Shown piece after piece: positions 35,159 to 46,507 of a DNA stretch of 64,000 bases. The position numbers and the translations under genes are program-made. The DNA lies in the NCBI GenBank assembly GCA_946800325.1, contig OX326957.1, forward strand, positions 65,389,570 through 65,453,569, read 5' to 3'. The notes beneath the pieces are model-generated. The model was not told the origin of the DNA and ran no database searches. It saw only the letters and a program-made list of their open reading frames with translations. Source of the DNA: Luzula sylvatica (taxonomy: Eukaryota > Streptophyta > Magnoliopsida > Poales > Juncaceae). Position 1 is the stretch's first letter; every line of letters starts with the position of its first letter.

Positions 35159-37542
35159 GATATATTTATTTGATGCGTACTAAATCGGAGACCTTTGAAA
35201 AGTTCAAAGAGCTTCAAAACGAAGTTGAAAATCAGCTTGGCAAGAAAATTAAAGCCATTCGATCGGATCGAGGTGGCGAATATTTGAGCTATGAGTTTGA
35301 AGATCATCTAAAAGATTGTGGAATAGTTCCACAATGGACTCCGGCTGGAACGCCACAATGGAATGGCGTGTCCGAGAGGAGGAATCGGACCTTGTTGGAC
35401 ATGGTTCGATCTATGATGAGTCAAACTTCCCTTCCAAAATCATTTTGGGGATATGCCCTAGAGACAGCGGTTTACTTATTAAACCGCATACCTTCTAAAT
35501 CGGTACCTAAGACACCATATGAGATATGGACCGGAAAAGTTCCGAAATTGTCTTATGTTAAGATTTGGGGATGTGAAGCTTATGTCCGCAGATTAATCGC
35601 GGATAAACTCGATCCCAAATCTGAAAAATGTTTATTTGTTGGTTATCCCAAGGAAACAAAGGGATATTATTTCTATCATCCATATGAGAACAAAGTGTTT
35701 GTTGCTCGTGGAGGTACTTTCCTTAAAGAGGAATTTATATCTAAAAGAATGGATGGATATGAAATAGATCTCGAAGAAATTCGAGAACCGCAAACGAATG
35801 TTGAACCGATGAACGTTGATCCGATTTCCTCAAATGTTGAGGATCCGGAGTCAAGTGCACAAGGCGCAGTTCGTAGATCGGGTAGGATTCGTCAAGAGCC
35901 TATACGATATGGTTTTATCGTGGCAAATGACGATGAAGTCGAATTCATAGATGATGAACCGATATCTTATCGCGAGGCTATGAAAAGCGAGGATTCCGAT
36001 AAGTGGCAAACTGCCATGAAATCCGAGATTCAATCCATGTACGATAATCAAGTTTGGAACTTGATTGATCCACCTCCCGGGGTTAAACCAGTGGGATGTA
36101 AATGGGTCTTCAAGAAGAAGACCGACATGGATGGGAATGTAAACACTTATAAAGCACGGCTTGTGGCGAAAGGTTTCAAACAAATTCATGGTGTAGACTA
36201 TGAAGAAACGTTTTCTCACGTAGCAATGCTTAAAATCCATACGGATCTTACTTGCTATTTCTGCGTATTATACGAGATTTGGCAAATGGATGTCAAAACC
36301 GCATTCCTTAACGGAAACTTAGAGGAGGATGTGTACATGACACAGCCCGAGGGTTTTGTCGATTCAAAGAGTCCGGATAAAGTGTGCAAGTTGCAACGAT
36401 CCATTTATGGATTGAAGCAAGTTTCTCGGAGTTGGAATATATGTTTCGATGAAGTTATACGAGAATATAATTTCGTGAAAAACGTAGAAGAACCTTGTGT
36501 ATACAAGAAGGTTAGTGGGAGCCGCGTAGTATTTCTTGTACTATATGTAGACGACATCTTAATCATAGGAAACGACATTCCGATACTTACGGATGTTAAG
36601 AAGTATTTAAATACTCGTTTCGCTATGAAAGATTTGGGCGAGGCCGCTTATATATTAGGCGTGAGGATTTATAGAGATAGATCCAAGAAGTTACTCGGCT
36701 TGAGTCAAAGCACGTACATCGACAAAGTGTTGAAACGGTTTTCAATGCAAAATTCGAAGAAAGGACTTCTTCCAATGTCGAGTGGCATATCGTATTCTAA
36801 AGCTCAATGTCCGACATCGAGCGAAGATAAGAATGCGATGAGTATTGTTCTATATGCTTCGGCGGTTGGATCAATTATGTATGCCATGATTTGTACGCGC
36901 CCCGATGTGTCGTATGCATTGAGCGTCGTTTCGCGTTACCAATCTAATCCAGGGGATATGCATTGGATCGCGGTTAAGAACATCCTTAAGTACTTACGAA
37001 GAACTAAGGATCAATTTCTAATTTATGGTGGAAAGACATCCGGGTTGGTCATTAATGGATATACCGACGCCAATTTCCAAACATGTGTCGATGACTTTCG
37101 ATCACAAAGCGGATACGTGTTTTGTCTAAATGGTGGAGCGGTAGTTTGGAAAAGTTCCAAACAACCCACGATAGCAGACTCTACAACTGAATCGGAGTAT
37201 ATTGCGGCTTCCGAAGCGGCAAAGGAGGCGGTTTGGATCAAGAAGTTTGTGTCGGATCTTGGTGTAGTCCCGAGCATCTCGGAACCTGTAGTTGTGTATT
37301 GCGACAATACGGGCGCAATAGCACAGTCCAAGGAACCGAGGGCACATCACCGCTCCAAACACATACTCAGAAAATTTCACTTGATCCGTGAGATTTTGCA
37401 AAGAAAGGATGTGATCATTGAAAAGATTGATACTGACAGGAATGTTGCGGACCCGTTTACTAAGCCACTCTCGCAAGCTAAGCACGATTATCATGCGAAA
37501 GCTATAGGTTTGAGATACCTAGAGGAGGAAGAGAGTAGTTAG
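35159..37542 (+). CDS. Copia gag-pol, 3' part (integrase core, RT, RNase H)
   Basis: Continuation of the outer polyprotein after the nested insertion. The open frame extends upstream to 35041, but that part is LTR of the inner element. Integrase core: RSDRGGEY (Asp codon at 35266) and the [15 protein letters not shown] segment with the catalytic Glu. Then the copia RT with [21 protein letters not shown] and catalytic YVDD (36544-36555). RNase H has STTESEYIA (from about 37177) and YCDNTGAI. It ends with a Glu-rich tail and a stop at 37540-37542. No internal stop. One possible defect in an RT motif: where most copia elements have ETFSPV this one has ETFSHV. Without an upstream start the segment is probably not translated on its own. 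Confidence 0.93.
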
Positions 37543-38706
37543 TTATCTAAAACGATAGTTTCGTAGGACGAGATTAGTCTAATAGATTAGTAAACGTTGT
37601 ATCACCCCAAACTTATCTTATAGTAATGCAATTTCAGAATTTTAAAAAAAATTTCATTTTTGCATCTATCTTATATGAAAACTGTGTGCGGGGTTGTGTA
37701 ATATGATTGTTACATGAACCTTGATTTAAACTTGTGTGGACGTCGACATGGTTGAGGACTATGTGCAGCAAAACCGTCACACTTAAAGTGTCATTTCTAA
37801 ACATCCCTAGTCGCGGATCAGCTTGCTTAAGAGAGAAGCATTTCTATTATTAGATAATAGACTGAACGCGTACACTAGTACGTTTGCCGAGGAGATGATT
37901 ATGTTTTGCTAATCATGGGACAAGGTGCTTGTCGAATCGGGAACGTAGATATATGTTAGGTTACATGTATTGGATATGACCGAAGCCGCGAGACCATGAC
38001 ATGGTTTAGTCATTAAAGATGGACTTGCGACGGATGGGGTTTTAGGTTCTTCAAACTTGAGGAGATCATTGATTGCGTTACGTGCGTAACACAATGCTTT
38101 GATATGATCTTACGCTCACCGTAACAGGGAGTTAAAAGGGTCAGCATTGGGTATTGTCCGAAACACGGAATTCAATGTGAGTCTCCAAGATAGGAATTGT
38201 TTATTCCGAAAGGAAGAGATATCTCTTAGGCGCCGCTCGATGAGTCGATTAACGAAATCTGCGGCCGCAGTCAATGATATTAATGGTTAATATCGATTGA
38301 AATTTGTTAATTCAACTCGGAATCGGGGAATAAGTGTAGTTAATCAAATTATAAGGATGACTATTACCATGCCTTTTGATTAACGGATATCGCAAACAAG
38401 AGAACTAGTAACCGCTATTCGAGATAGGCACAATGATCACAATCATTATTCGTTTAACATGGGTAGCTATGATGGAGTGACTAGATCCCGCTCATGAGCT
38501 TGTAGGCATTGGAAACAACCTACTGCCATCGTTAAGTCGAACCTACATGGTCACACAACCAGTCGTACTAAGTCGGGCTTGATCATAAAATTGGCACATT
38601 GGATGTGCATAGCTTGGTATTTGATATGCGAGCTATATTCTCTAAAATCATGCGTATTGGATATGTATGAGTACCTTTTAGGTAGATCTGAAATTGAGTG
38701 GGAGAC
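37543..38706 (+). other. 3' untranslated region and PPT of outer copia element
   Basis: Non-coding stretch between the polyprotein stop and the 3' LTR, ending with the purine-rich AGTGGGAGAC (about 38696-38706), the plus-strand primer site. Confidence 0.85.
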
Positions 38707-39707
38707 TGAAGGAAATACAGTTTCAGGATCAACCGTAAAAGTGTACACAAGGATAAACGAATGTAGTCGTACATTCGTAGCCATAACTTTCAGTAGGAAA
38801 ATCCGATTTCAATGGTTCAAATTGGGTAAGATAGATAATTAGATTATCTATAACCTTCATGTAGAAATATATTTCATATGAACGAAGTATAAGTGTCGTT
38901 TCTGTGAAATACCGAAAGGGTGCAACAGTATGACATACAGTTAGTAAAACAGTCATAACTTTTGCATACGAACTCCAATTGGGCTGGGCCAAATTGGGTT
39001 GTGTAGATAATGAGATTATCTACAACTTGCGTGTTGGTTGATTTTCTGTCAGAGAAATTTATCAATTTCGTCTGGACAGAATACTGACCAGGTTCATGCA
39101 GTTTTCTGTGTGAGAGGTTGTATATTGGATATACATGCCTTTTGGCTAATCCTGATCCTATTAGATATAAATAGGATTTTCTCTCTCATCTTAACTAAGC
39201 AATTCATTCAGAATTATCCAGAAAATTGTGAGACAAATTTCTAGAGAGTGAAAAGGTGTAAAAGAGAGAAACCGTGAAAAGGTGTTTTACGGTTTGGAGA
39301 ATCAATTCGATTAAGCAAGTTCACCGGTGCATCGTCTAGGCTGGTGCATCCGTGACCGACGTCTTGCGACTCAAGGTGGATACACGTAGATGAGCAACAA
39401 CTGAGGCTCTCACGATTGTGATCGATTCGGATGCGTGAATTCAGTCGGAGACGAAATCAAGCGAATCGGCGAAGTCAACAAACGGTGAAAGACGCGTGGT
39501 GTGGGACGCGCGGATTGTCACCAACGTGACACGGAAAAGAAGAATAGTAATCAACCCTTCGTGTGCAATCAATTTTGCACTGGTATGAATCTAATCTTCT
39601 TATTTGCATCGTACCCGTCGAAGTCGTGACGTGATCTCGGGAATCGGGGAATCGGACCGGGCCTTCATTCCGCTGCGCGGGCCCAGGGTCGAGGATACTC
39701 CCCAACA
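38707..39707 (+). repeat. 3' LTR of outer copia element
   Basis: Pairs with 22821-23820. Ends CCCCAACA and is followed by TTTTT, matching the left target duplication. Confidence 0.93.
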
Positions 39708-39712
39708 TTTTT

Positions 39713-42432
39713 TTCATATCAAAATACTAACTATTGCATAAAAATAGAGAAGAACCCTCAAAAGTTATGAAATTTGAAAGAACTATCCTCAAAATTCTGA
39801 AATTTGAAAAAAAAAAAATGAAACATGCAGGAAAATTCCAAAAATACCTCCAAAATGCTGAAAATTGAAGAACAGCCTTGAAATTTTATTTGTTGCAAAA
39901 AATAGTTGTAATGATTGCTGAAATTCGATAATGCATACCAATTATCGAACATAATTTTTTGTTTAATAAAAATCCAAATAATGTTGAAATTTGATAAAAA
40001 AACAAAAACATTGCCCAGTTTTGCAAATCCAAAAAAATTCAAAAAAAAGTACAAATAGATATATTTGTACAAATTACTCCCAATTTCAGAAATTACAAGA
40101 AAAACAAAAAAATAGATCCAAGTCAATTCACAAATTAATATGCTTGAGCATAAAAAAACAGTAACAAATATTTTACATTCATTTGCTATCAAAAAAATTC
40201 TGAAAAGGGCTAAAAATTACCAAAAACCCATCTAAAATGTTCGAAATTGAAAATTTATGCATATAATTGAAAAAAAAAGTGAAAAAAAAATTAATATCAT
40301 GTATAAACTGCAAACCTCTTAATGTCATTTATAACAAATAACCAAAAACAGTTTGATAATTATTGAAAATTCACCTTGCAATTATGCTTGTTAATATTAA
40401 ACAGACAGATTTAGTCAAGACACCCTCCAATTTGCTGAAAAAAAACAAATTTCAAGAAAGTGCTCACTTGTATGCATAAAAGTACGAATTTATGATTATA
40501 AAACAATGAATTATTAACCTTGTAGGCATGGCATCACATAGCATTTTCTTGAGTCGTGTCCAATATGCATTCGATATCAATTGACACTTTGAATTGTAGG
40601 AAGTTTAAGTATAATAATAAATAATAAATGTGTTCGTGGAATTTTATTCATAATTATAATGATTAAAAGAATTGAGCATGCTATTTTTTTTGTTTCTTGA
40701 GCGATTTAAGAAACAGCGGATCCATGTGGGTCCCACAGTTCATCGTCTATTGCGTCGAAGACCTAACTGCAAAAAATATTTCAAGAATTACTTAACGAAA
40801 AAAGAGAAATAACAGAAAATTAGATAAAATTAACCAAACATGTACAAAGGCACCATATATTACCCGCAAAAGACAGCAATATACCTTTTCTGTGTTGAGC
40901 AATTTCTGGAAGAGTACATCCATGTGAGTCCCATGTATCTTCTGTTGCATCGAGGACCTAATTGGGAAAAAATATTTGTAGAATTTATGTAGGGAATAAA
41001 GAGAAATATCGGGAAATTTCATAAATATTAACAGAAGATGTACAAAGGTATTTTACATTACCTGTAAAAGCCAGCAGTGGGGTTACAACGTCTCCCATCC
41101 CATGAAACTCTCGTGCTTCTCACAATCCATTCATGCCTCCTTCGGATCATTTATAATCAAATGAAATTGTGAGCTCGTAAAGACAATCTGACGTTACTTT
41201 ATTACCTAATGTCTGAACCAAACATGAGAATGAAATAAATTATGATGGATGCCAAGACATAGAAATTCTAAAGCACGAACCAAACGCCCCCTTAAGATTC
41301 TTCCAGTCTTGTTGAGTCGTGAGGAAGAGGGGCATAGAATTAAAGAGAGAAAGAGAGGCATCTATTAGCATAATCAGATTTAATTAGTGGAATAAAAATC
41401 TGACGTGGCTTAATTAGGATGCAGAAAATGGTTTGTAAAATGTTACAGTAGGATTAATTAGTGGAATAAAAATCTGGCGTTGCTCTATTAAGGGCATGTT
41501 TTGGTGGCCGTATTAGAAATTACATGAAGTAAATTAACCTTTCACAAGTCGACTTTTCGGAATTTCACTTTAAGTTTTAATGTTTGGATTAATGAAAATG
41601 AAACTACTGGATTTATAGTTTTTATGTTTGGTTTGATGCAATTGAATTATGGAATTTCAAGATTTATATGTACAAAAAAATACATGGTATATAACAAACA
41701 TTTATGGCATTTTTTTCCTCTATTTCAAATAGTATGCGAAATAAACAAAAAAAAAATAAATGAACTAATTATCATATTATCTTTAGATCGAACTGAAATA
41801 ATATGATCATAATAATATTGTATATAAGTAAATATTTTTTTTAGTGATTAATTGGCTAGAACACGTGAGAAATTTGCGAAATTTATTAATGTAGACATGT
41901 ATTTTTTATGGACAATAGAATGTCATGATTTTACCAAAATGGTTATGTTAGATATGTAATGTCTATCATCTAAACTCAAGTACTGGAAAATGTACAACTT
42001 CATTATTAAAGTATCACTTGATTTGTCATCAATATTTAATAATATTTGCATTTGTCGAGATTAAAATAGTCATTTAATCATTTTAATCACTTTTATTTAT
42101 ATTTTAAAATATTTAATAATATTATTTAATTGTATTTGCCAGCTTCTTCATCAATGGCTCCGCTGGATATTTGCAAAGGTGATTATATTCATCTATGATG
42201 ATGTATATGTTTCAACTCATTTTACAACCTTAATTATGACACCGTAAATAAAATATTTCGAATTATGAAATTACAATGTCAGATATGTGTCTCATATCTT
42301 GTCCACATAATTATATTAAAAGCGAGAAAGAAAAGCGAAAAGTTGAATCTGGGGTGGAGGGCGCTCAGCCTCCACCCCCACCTCCGCCCCTCAGCCGTCC
42401 TCCACCTCGCCCCACCCCCAACATCCTCCATC
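39713..42432. other. AT-rich DNA, old repeats, no gene
   Basis: No coding frame of note. There is a diverged tandem duplication at about 40690-41075. Motifs typical of MITE ends (GAACCAAACGCCCCCTTA near 41276; GGGCATGTTTTGGTGG near 41497) and TTAGTGGAATAAAAATCTG twice (about 41382 and 41458) suggest overlapping old MITEs. 42340-42430 is a C-rich patch. Confidence 0.5.
40690..41075. repeat. Diverged ~190-bp tandem duplication
   Basis: Unit 1 (about 40690-40880) and unit 2 (about 40885-41075) share, in order, CATGTGGGTCCCA/CATGTGAGTCCCA, GCGTCGAAGACCTAA/GCATCGAGGACCTAATT, AAAAAATATTT, AAAGAGAAATA, ATGTACAAAGG and AAAGCCAGC-like words. Could be duplicated exons of a dead gene on either strand. 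No protein is readable. Confidence 0.7.
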
Positions 42433-42790
42433 TCTACTGTTGGTTCAAATTTCCTGATAGTTTGATTATTTCAAAACACTGTCAGTACTAATGTATACAT
42501 CCAGAAAAGTGCAGGATAACATAGGTACGATACGAAGATGAAGGAGGACTTGTGAAGGAAGACTTCATTGGATTACATCAAGAATCAGGACATGAAGTCT
42601 CAACATAAACAAGAAAAGAAGAACACAAGGAAGGCCATTGGAATACATAAGGCCATTGGAATACATCAAGACTCAAGATGTTGAAGCCTTCCGTGAGTGG
42701 GATACGCCACAAATAAACCATAGGTACAAACCTAGTAGAACTCAAGTAAAATCATGTTCAAAATAACAAAGAGTTCAGTCAAGCAGGAAG

Positions 42791-43240
42791 TGCGTTCTGA
42801 ACGAACTCAAAGTCCGTTCAGAACGGACTTGCTAAATATCAAAACTTTAAAGCTTGATTAGAACCAAACGTGTCACAGGGATGTGTGCGTTCGAACGAAC
42901 AATCATGTCCGTTCGAACGGATAATTAGAATCCGTTCACCCACCTTCTGAGTGCGTTGAACGGACAATCCTTCCTGTGAACGGAAAATGTCACAGGGATG
43001 TATGCGTTCGAACGAACACACATGTGCGTTCAAACGGACAACCTGGAATCCGTTCACCCACTTTTCAGTGCGTTGAACGGACTCTTGTTCCTGTGAACGC
43101 AAAATGCTATGTATAATTGAGTCCGTTACGAACGGACATTGTCCGTTCGAACGGACCCAAGATGTACTTGCACGTTATTTTGAAACGGCTAGTGCAAACT
43201 TCAAGTGCGTTCTGAACGGACTGTATGCGTTCGAACGCAC
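42791..43240 (+). repeat. CCGTT/AACGG palindrome array in solo-LTR U3
   Basis: About ten paired palindromes such as GTCCGTTCGAACGGAC, GCGTTCGAACGAAC and GTCCGTTCAGAACGGAC, plus single arms. The centre is TCGA or TCAGA here rather than TACA/TGTA as in the other elements; the AACGG/CCGTT arms are kept. 42871-42987 and 42988-43105 are a 117-base tandem duplication of part of the array. It lies about 30 bases before the TATA box, where a promoter enhancer would sit. Confidence 0.9.
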
Positions 43241-43271
43241 TACAAGTTTTCTGAAGGATTTCTATAGAGAG

Positions 43272-43280
43272 TATAAATAG
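43272..43280 (+). promoter_or_regulatory. TATA box of solo LTR
   Basis: TATAAATAG just downstream of the palindrome array and upstream of a CT-rich tract, marking the U3/R region of the LTR. Confidence 0.75.
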
Positions 43281-43866
43281 AATCCTTCATGGGTCTCTCT
43301 CTCTCACTTCCTCAATTTCAAACTTTCAAACCTAAAAAGAGAGAAACCCTAAGCTGTGATTTTCTATATCCATTGATAGCTTGAGAAACCTCTTTAGATC
43401 GTTGATCTACTTTCGATATTCTCCACTAATCGTATCCCACTCACGTGACCGATCACGTTGTAGCTCGATTAGTGAAAAAGTGTAATAGGCTAGTGCAACA
43501 AATTGTAAAGAGCCTAAGCTATAGATCGATAGAAGCGTGTAAATCGATCTAGGCAAATCCTTGTAATCGAGTTGAGTTGGAATTCAATCGAAAGCCAAAA
43601 AGAGGCACAAGGCATTCCCGGAGACGTAGGTACTCGCAAATAATTGAGTCGGTCAATTAAGCGAGTAAAGGGTGAGTTAAAGCTACAAAGCAACCACCTA
43701 CCGAACTTCGTAAACAAACATCTTGTGTCAAAGTGTTTGTACGGTATCATCTTTATCATCTAAATTATTATTTATTCCGCACCGTAAATTAGGTTTAAAT
43801 CTAAACTAAGTGTAAGTTAGATTGCCAAATTTACCCCCCTCTAGGTTAGAATTAACCAACATCTAC

Positions 43867-45391
43867 CCCCTCAGTCCTCCTCGATGTCCAACTCCACCCC
43901 TCCTTCTTAAACGTAGCCGACGAGACGATCTGTCCGACGACGAGACGAGATCTGTCCTGTCCGACGACGCTTGCAGAGGAGTACCGACGAGACGAGACGA
44001 GATCTGTACACCGCCGACGAGACGACCTGTCCGACGAGGCGATCTGTTTCGAGCAGATCCGACGACACGTACCAGATCCGTTTTTCGCTCACAGAGAGCA
44101 CGGAGTCGAGTATCTGTAAGAGAGAAGAAGCTAATCAACGCCTAGATTAATCAAAAGGTCAAATTGACATTCGAGAGGTTGAATTGATAGGAGATAAAAC
44201 CCTCAAACATCATTCTGGTGGACGAAGATGAGATTTTGGTGGTCGAATTCAAGGGGTTTGAAACCCATTCCAGCATTCAGATCAAGGTTTTTCGAACCCA
44301 CTCAAGAAGAAATCGAGCCAACCAACAGATGTCAGACCCACTTTCTGATCAGCACTCCACTGGTACAGGCATCACTCTGTACCAGTAACCCTGAGTCATC
44401 TTCCCCAACCCACTCGAGTCACTTCAGATACCGGTACGACTGAACACTCAATTCAGATCGTGGAGCGATGCGACAATGCGACAGATCCGAGACAAGCGAC
44501 GCGATGCGACCATTCGACAGATCAGAAGATGGGGTCGCTGTCAGACGAGTGGACTCACCCTAACAATTAAGTAATTCGAGATCGATTAAGAACCGGAAAA
44601 GATCCCGAACAACGCGAGGACGACGCAATCGGGACGAACTTTGGAAACGAATTAACGACGAATTTTGAGATCTATTGGAGACGAATTCCGAAAACAAACG
44701 ATCGGAGAAATTGGATTTGTTAGCTCCTTGGCGACGCAATCGGGACGGCATAGGCGGTTATGGGATGCTTTTAGGCTACAACCGACCCAGCAAGACCACG
44801 AGGGAGACCGAGTCAGTGACGACGCGAGGGAAACCGAGTCAGATCTTCAAAATAGCGTAATCCTCGACCCGAGTTGCTATGAAGTGCATCTCTCTGGCGA
44901 CGCGATCGATATGGCATAGGCGGTTATGGATTGGTACTAGGTTATAGCAGATCCAGCAAGACTGCGAGGCAGGTCCGACGCGAGGGAAACCGAGTCAGGC
45001 TAAGACGAGAGCATCATCCTTCATAATTCCGACGACAAAGACAATGAACATCAATGGCTAGAAATATTTTAACAATTTAGATCACCTTGTATCTTTTTTC
45101 GTTTCGCATCTTTTGTATCGAAACTTTTTCTTTTAATATATCAAAACGAAAAGATCGAGCACGTATCGTGCTTGCTTTTCTTTCAAAAAAAAAAATTATA
45201 TTAAAATACTCTCATATCTCGTCAAATATTGTATACTTCTGTATTAATGCCAACAACCTCTTATCTAACCATAAAAAATAATACTAAACATTAAATTATG
45301 TGAATATACACGACATGGATAAACTGTACAAATATTTTAATAAAAAAAATTATTATTATTATATCCGTACGAAGCGCGGATATTTTCCTAG
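43867..45391 (+). mobile_element. Unrecognised repeat-bearing segment ending in a Helitron-type 3' terminus
   Basis: 43915-44060 carries repeated GACGAGACGA and GATCTGTCCGACGA words. 44730-44845 and 44890-45000 are a diverged tandem duplication with GGCATAGGCGGTTATGG and GACGCGAGGGAAACCGAGTCAG. The segment ends with the hairpin ATATCCG..CGGATAT (45361-45383), a short T-rich spacer and CTAG (45388-45391) next to T, the Helitron 3' signature. It is GC-richer than its surroundings. Frames inside are broken and unlike known proteins. The 5' limit is uncertain; it may start inside or left of the solo LTR. Confidence 0.45.
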
Positions 45392-45520
45392 TATAAAACA
45401 ATTGTGAAACATATAAATAGTCATAGATGAATGAGTTTAAATAAAATTTTTTTTAAATGACACAATTAATATCATCGTATAAATGTGTAATTTGTATTAC
45501 AATCAAAAACATAATTAACA

Positions 45521-45551
45521 ATCTCACCGCGTAGCGCGAGTATTCTCCTAG
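45521..45551 (+). mobile_element. Second Helitron-type 3' terminus
   Basis: An imperfect GC-rich hairpin (CTCaCCGC..GCGcGAG) around 45523-45540, then a short AT spacer and CTAG (45548-45551) before T. It lies 160 bases after the first terminus, so one Helitron may have inserted beside or inside another. Confidence 0.45.
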
Positions 45552-46425
45552 TATTAATAAAGCACAAGAAGTTAACCAAGTACCATATCCGCTAAACTAA
45601 TATAAATGTTATATTTAGGGGTGAAAATTCAAATTAATGCGGTTAAGTTTAATTCCATAATTTATGATTCTGGTAAGACTGCTTTATTTGTAATATGATT
45701 ATTTGTATATTATAGAAGGAGGCAAATTTATTTAATATGAAACTTTATTTTATTGATAATTTCTGTTATGAACACAATTAGTAAATAAAAAGAAATATGA
45801 TCTTATATGAAAATGAATAATTTTATGAAGAACATGAAAAAATACATAACAATAAAATTTGCACTGTTATACTAATAAAATATACTGAATCACTCTTTAT
45901 ATACATTGTTTTACTAAGATCAACGACATTGTATATAATATTGTATTTAATATTAGGATTTTCTGGTTAAAATGGAGATTGGAAATATGAGCGTGTACTT
46001 TTTTAATTTGAATCGATGAAAATTGAAGAAATAAAATATATTTCGTATTGTTCATTGATTAATTCAGTTGGCTTGAATTACAAGACAAGTGACAAACAAT
46101 ATCCTTACAAAAAGAAGTCCACGTGTAAAATCCTTACAAAAAAAAATGTCATCGATACTTATTTATTCAAGATGAATGAGGCAAAAAGTTAGTTGCATTC
46201 CTACCAATTAAAAATCAACAAAATTAGAAATGTCCTATTATAATTTATCTTTCTTATTCTTAACGTGGTGGTTTTGATTTTTTTTTGTAACTTATTCATC
46301 ATAGTCCCTCGACATTATCTTATTTACATTCATATGGTATTTTTAAATTAGGTCCATAATTCATTTATTAAAAAATTTACTCTCCCGTGTGCGGAATTAT
46401 TTATTCAAAAATTATTTTTCATTGT
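45552..46425. other. AT-rich DNA, no gene seen
   Basis: Contains a short stretch (about 45873-45910, TACTAATAAAATATACTGAATCACT) that also occurs near 19450 with small changes, a dispersed repeat fragment. Nothing coding. Confidence 0.5.
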
Positions 46426-46507
46426 TAATAAATAAATACATGATTTTTTTTGTAGTGCATATCATTTCTCTTAATTAAAATACCTTCAATGGGTTGAGAG
46501 GAGCGGA

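Larger units (their letters stand above)
22821..39707 (+). mobile_element. Ty1/copia LTR retrotransposon (outer), interrupted by a nested relative
   Basis: The 5' LTR is 22821-23820 and the 3' LTR 38707-39707. Both start TGAAGGAAAT and end CCCCAACA, and are flanked by TTTTT on each side (22816-22820, 39708-39712). The PBS TGGTATCAGAGC (23822-23833) matches the 3' end of initiator tRNA-Met, and the PPT-like AGTGGGAGAC abuts the 3' LTR. The LTRs differ at roughly 18 positions by eye, so the insertion is fairly young. Domain order gag-protease-integrase-RT-RNase H defines Ty1/copia. A second element (27043-35153, minus) with a 5-bp ATATG target duplication splits the integrase domain. Outside that insertion the reading frame shows no stop or frameshift. 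Confidence 0.95.
42438..43861 (+). mobile_element. Solo LTR of a SIRE-like (copia) retrotransposon
   Basis: 1424 bases beginning TGTTGGTTCAAATTTCC and ending TTAACCAACA (inverted TGTTGGTT ends), flanked by a perfect 5-base target duplication TCTAC (42433-42437, 43862-43866). No PBS, PPT or internal coding sequence adjoins, so it is a solo LTR left by LTR-LTR recombination. It contains a palindrome array (42791-43240) directly upstream of a TATA box (TATAAATAG, 43272-43280) and a CT-rich start region. A related, full LTR in reverse orientation is at 53248-54825. Confidence 0.93.

Noticed and set aside
43822..44145. 107-codon Arg/Ser-rich frame and its reverse frames
   Set aside because: Arises from GACGAGACGA-type repeats read in several frames; no domain or conserved context.
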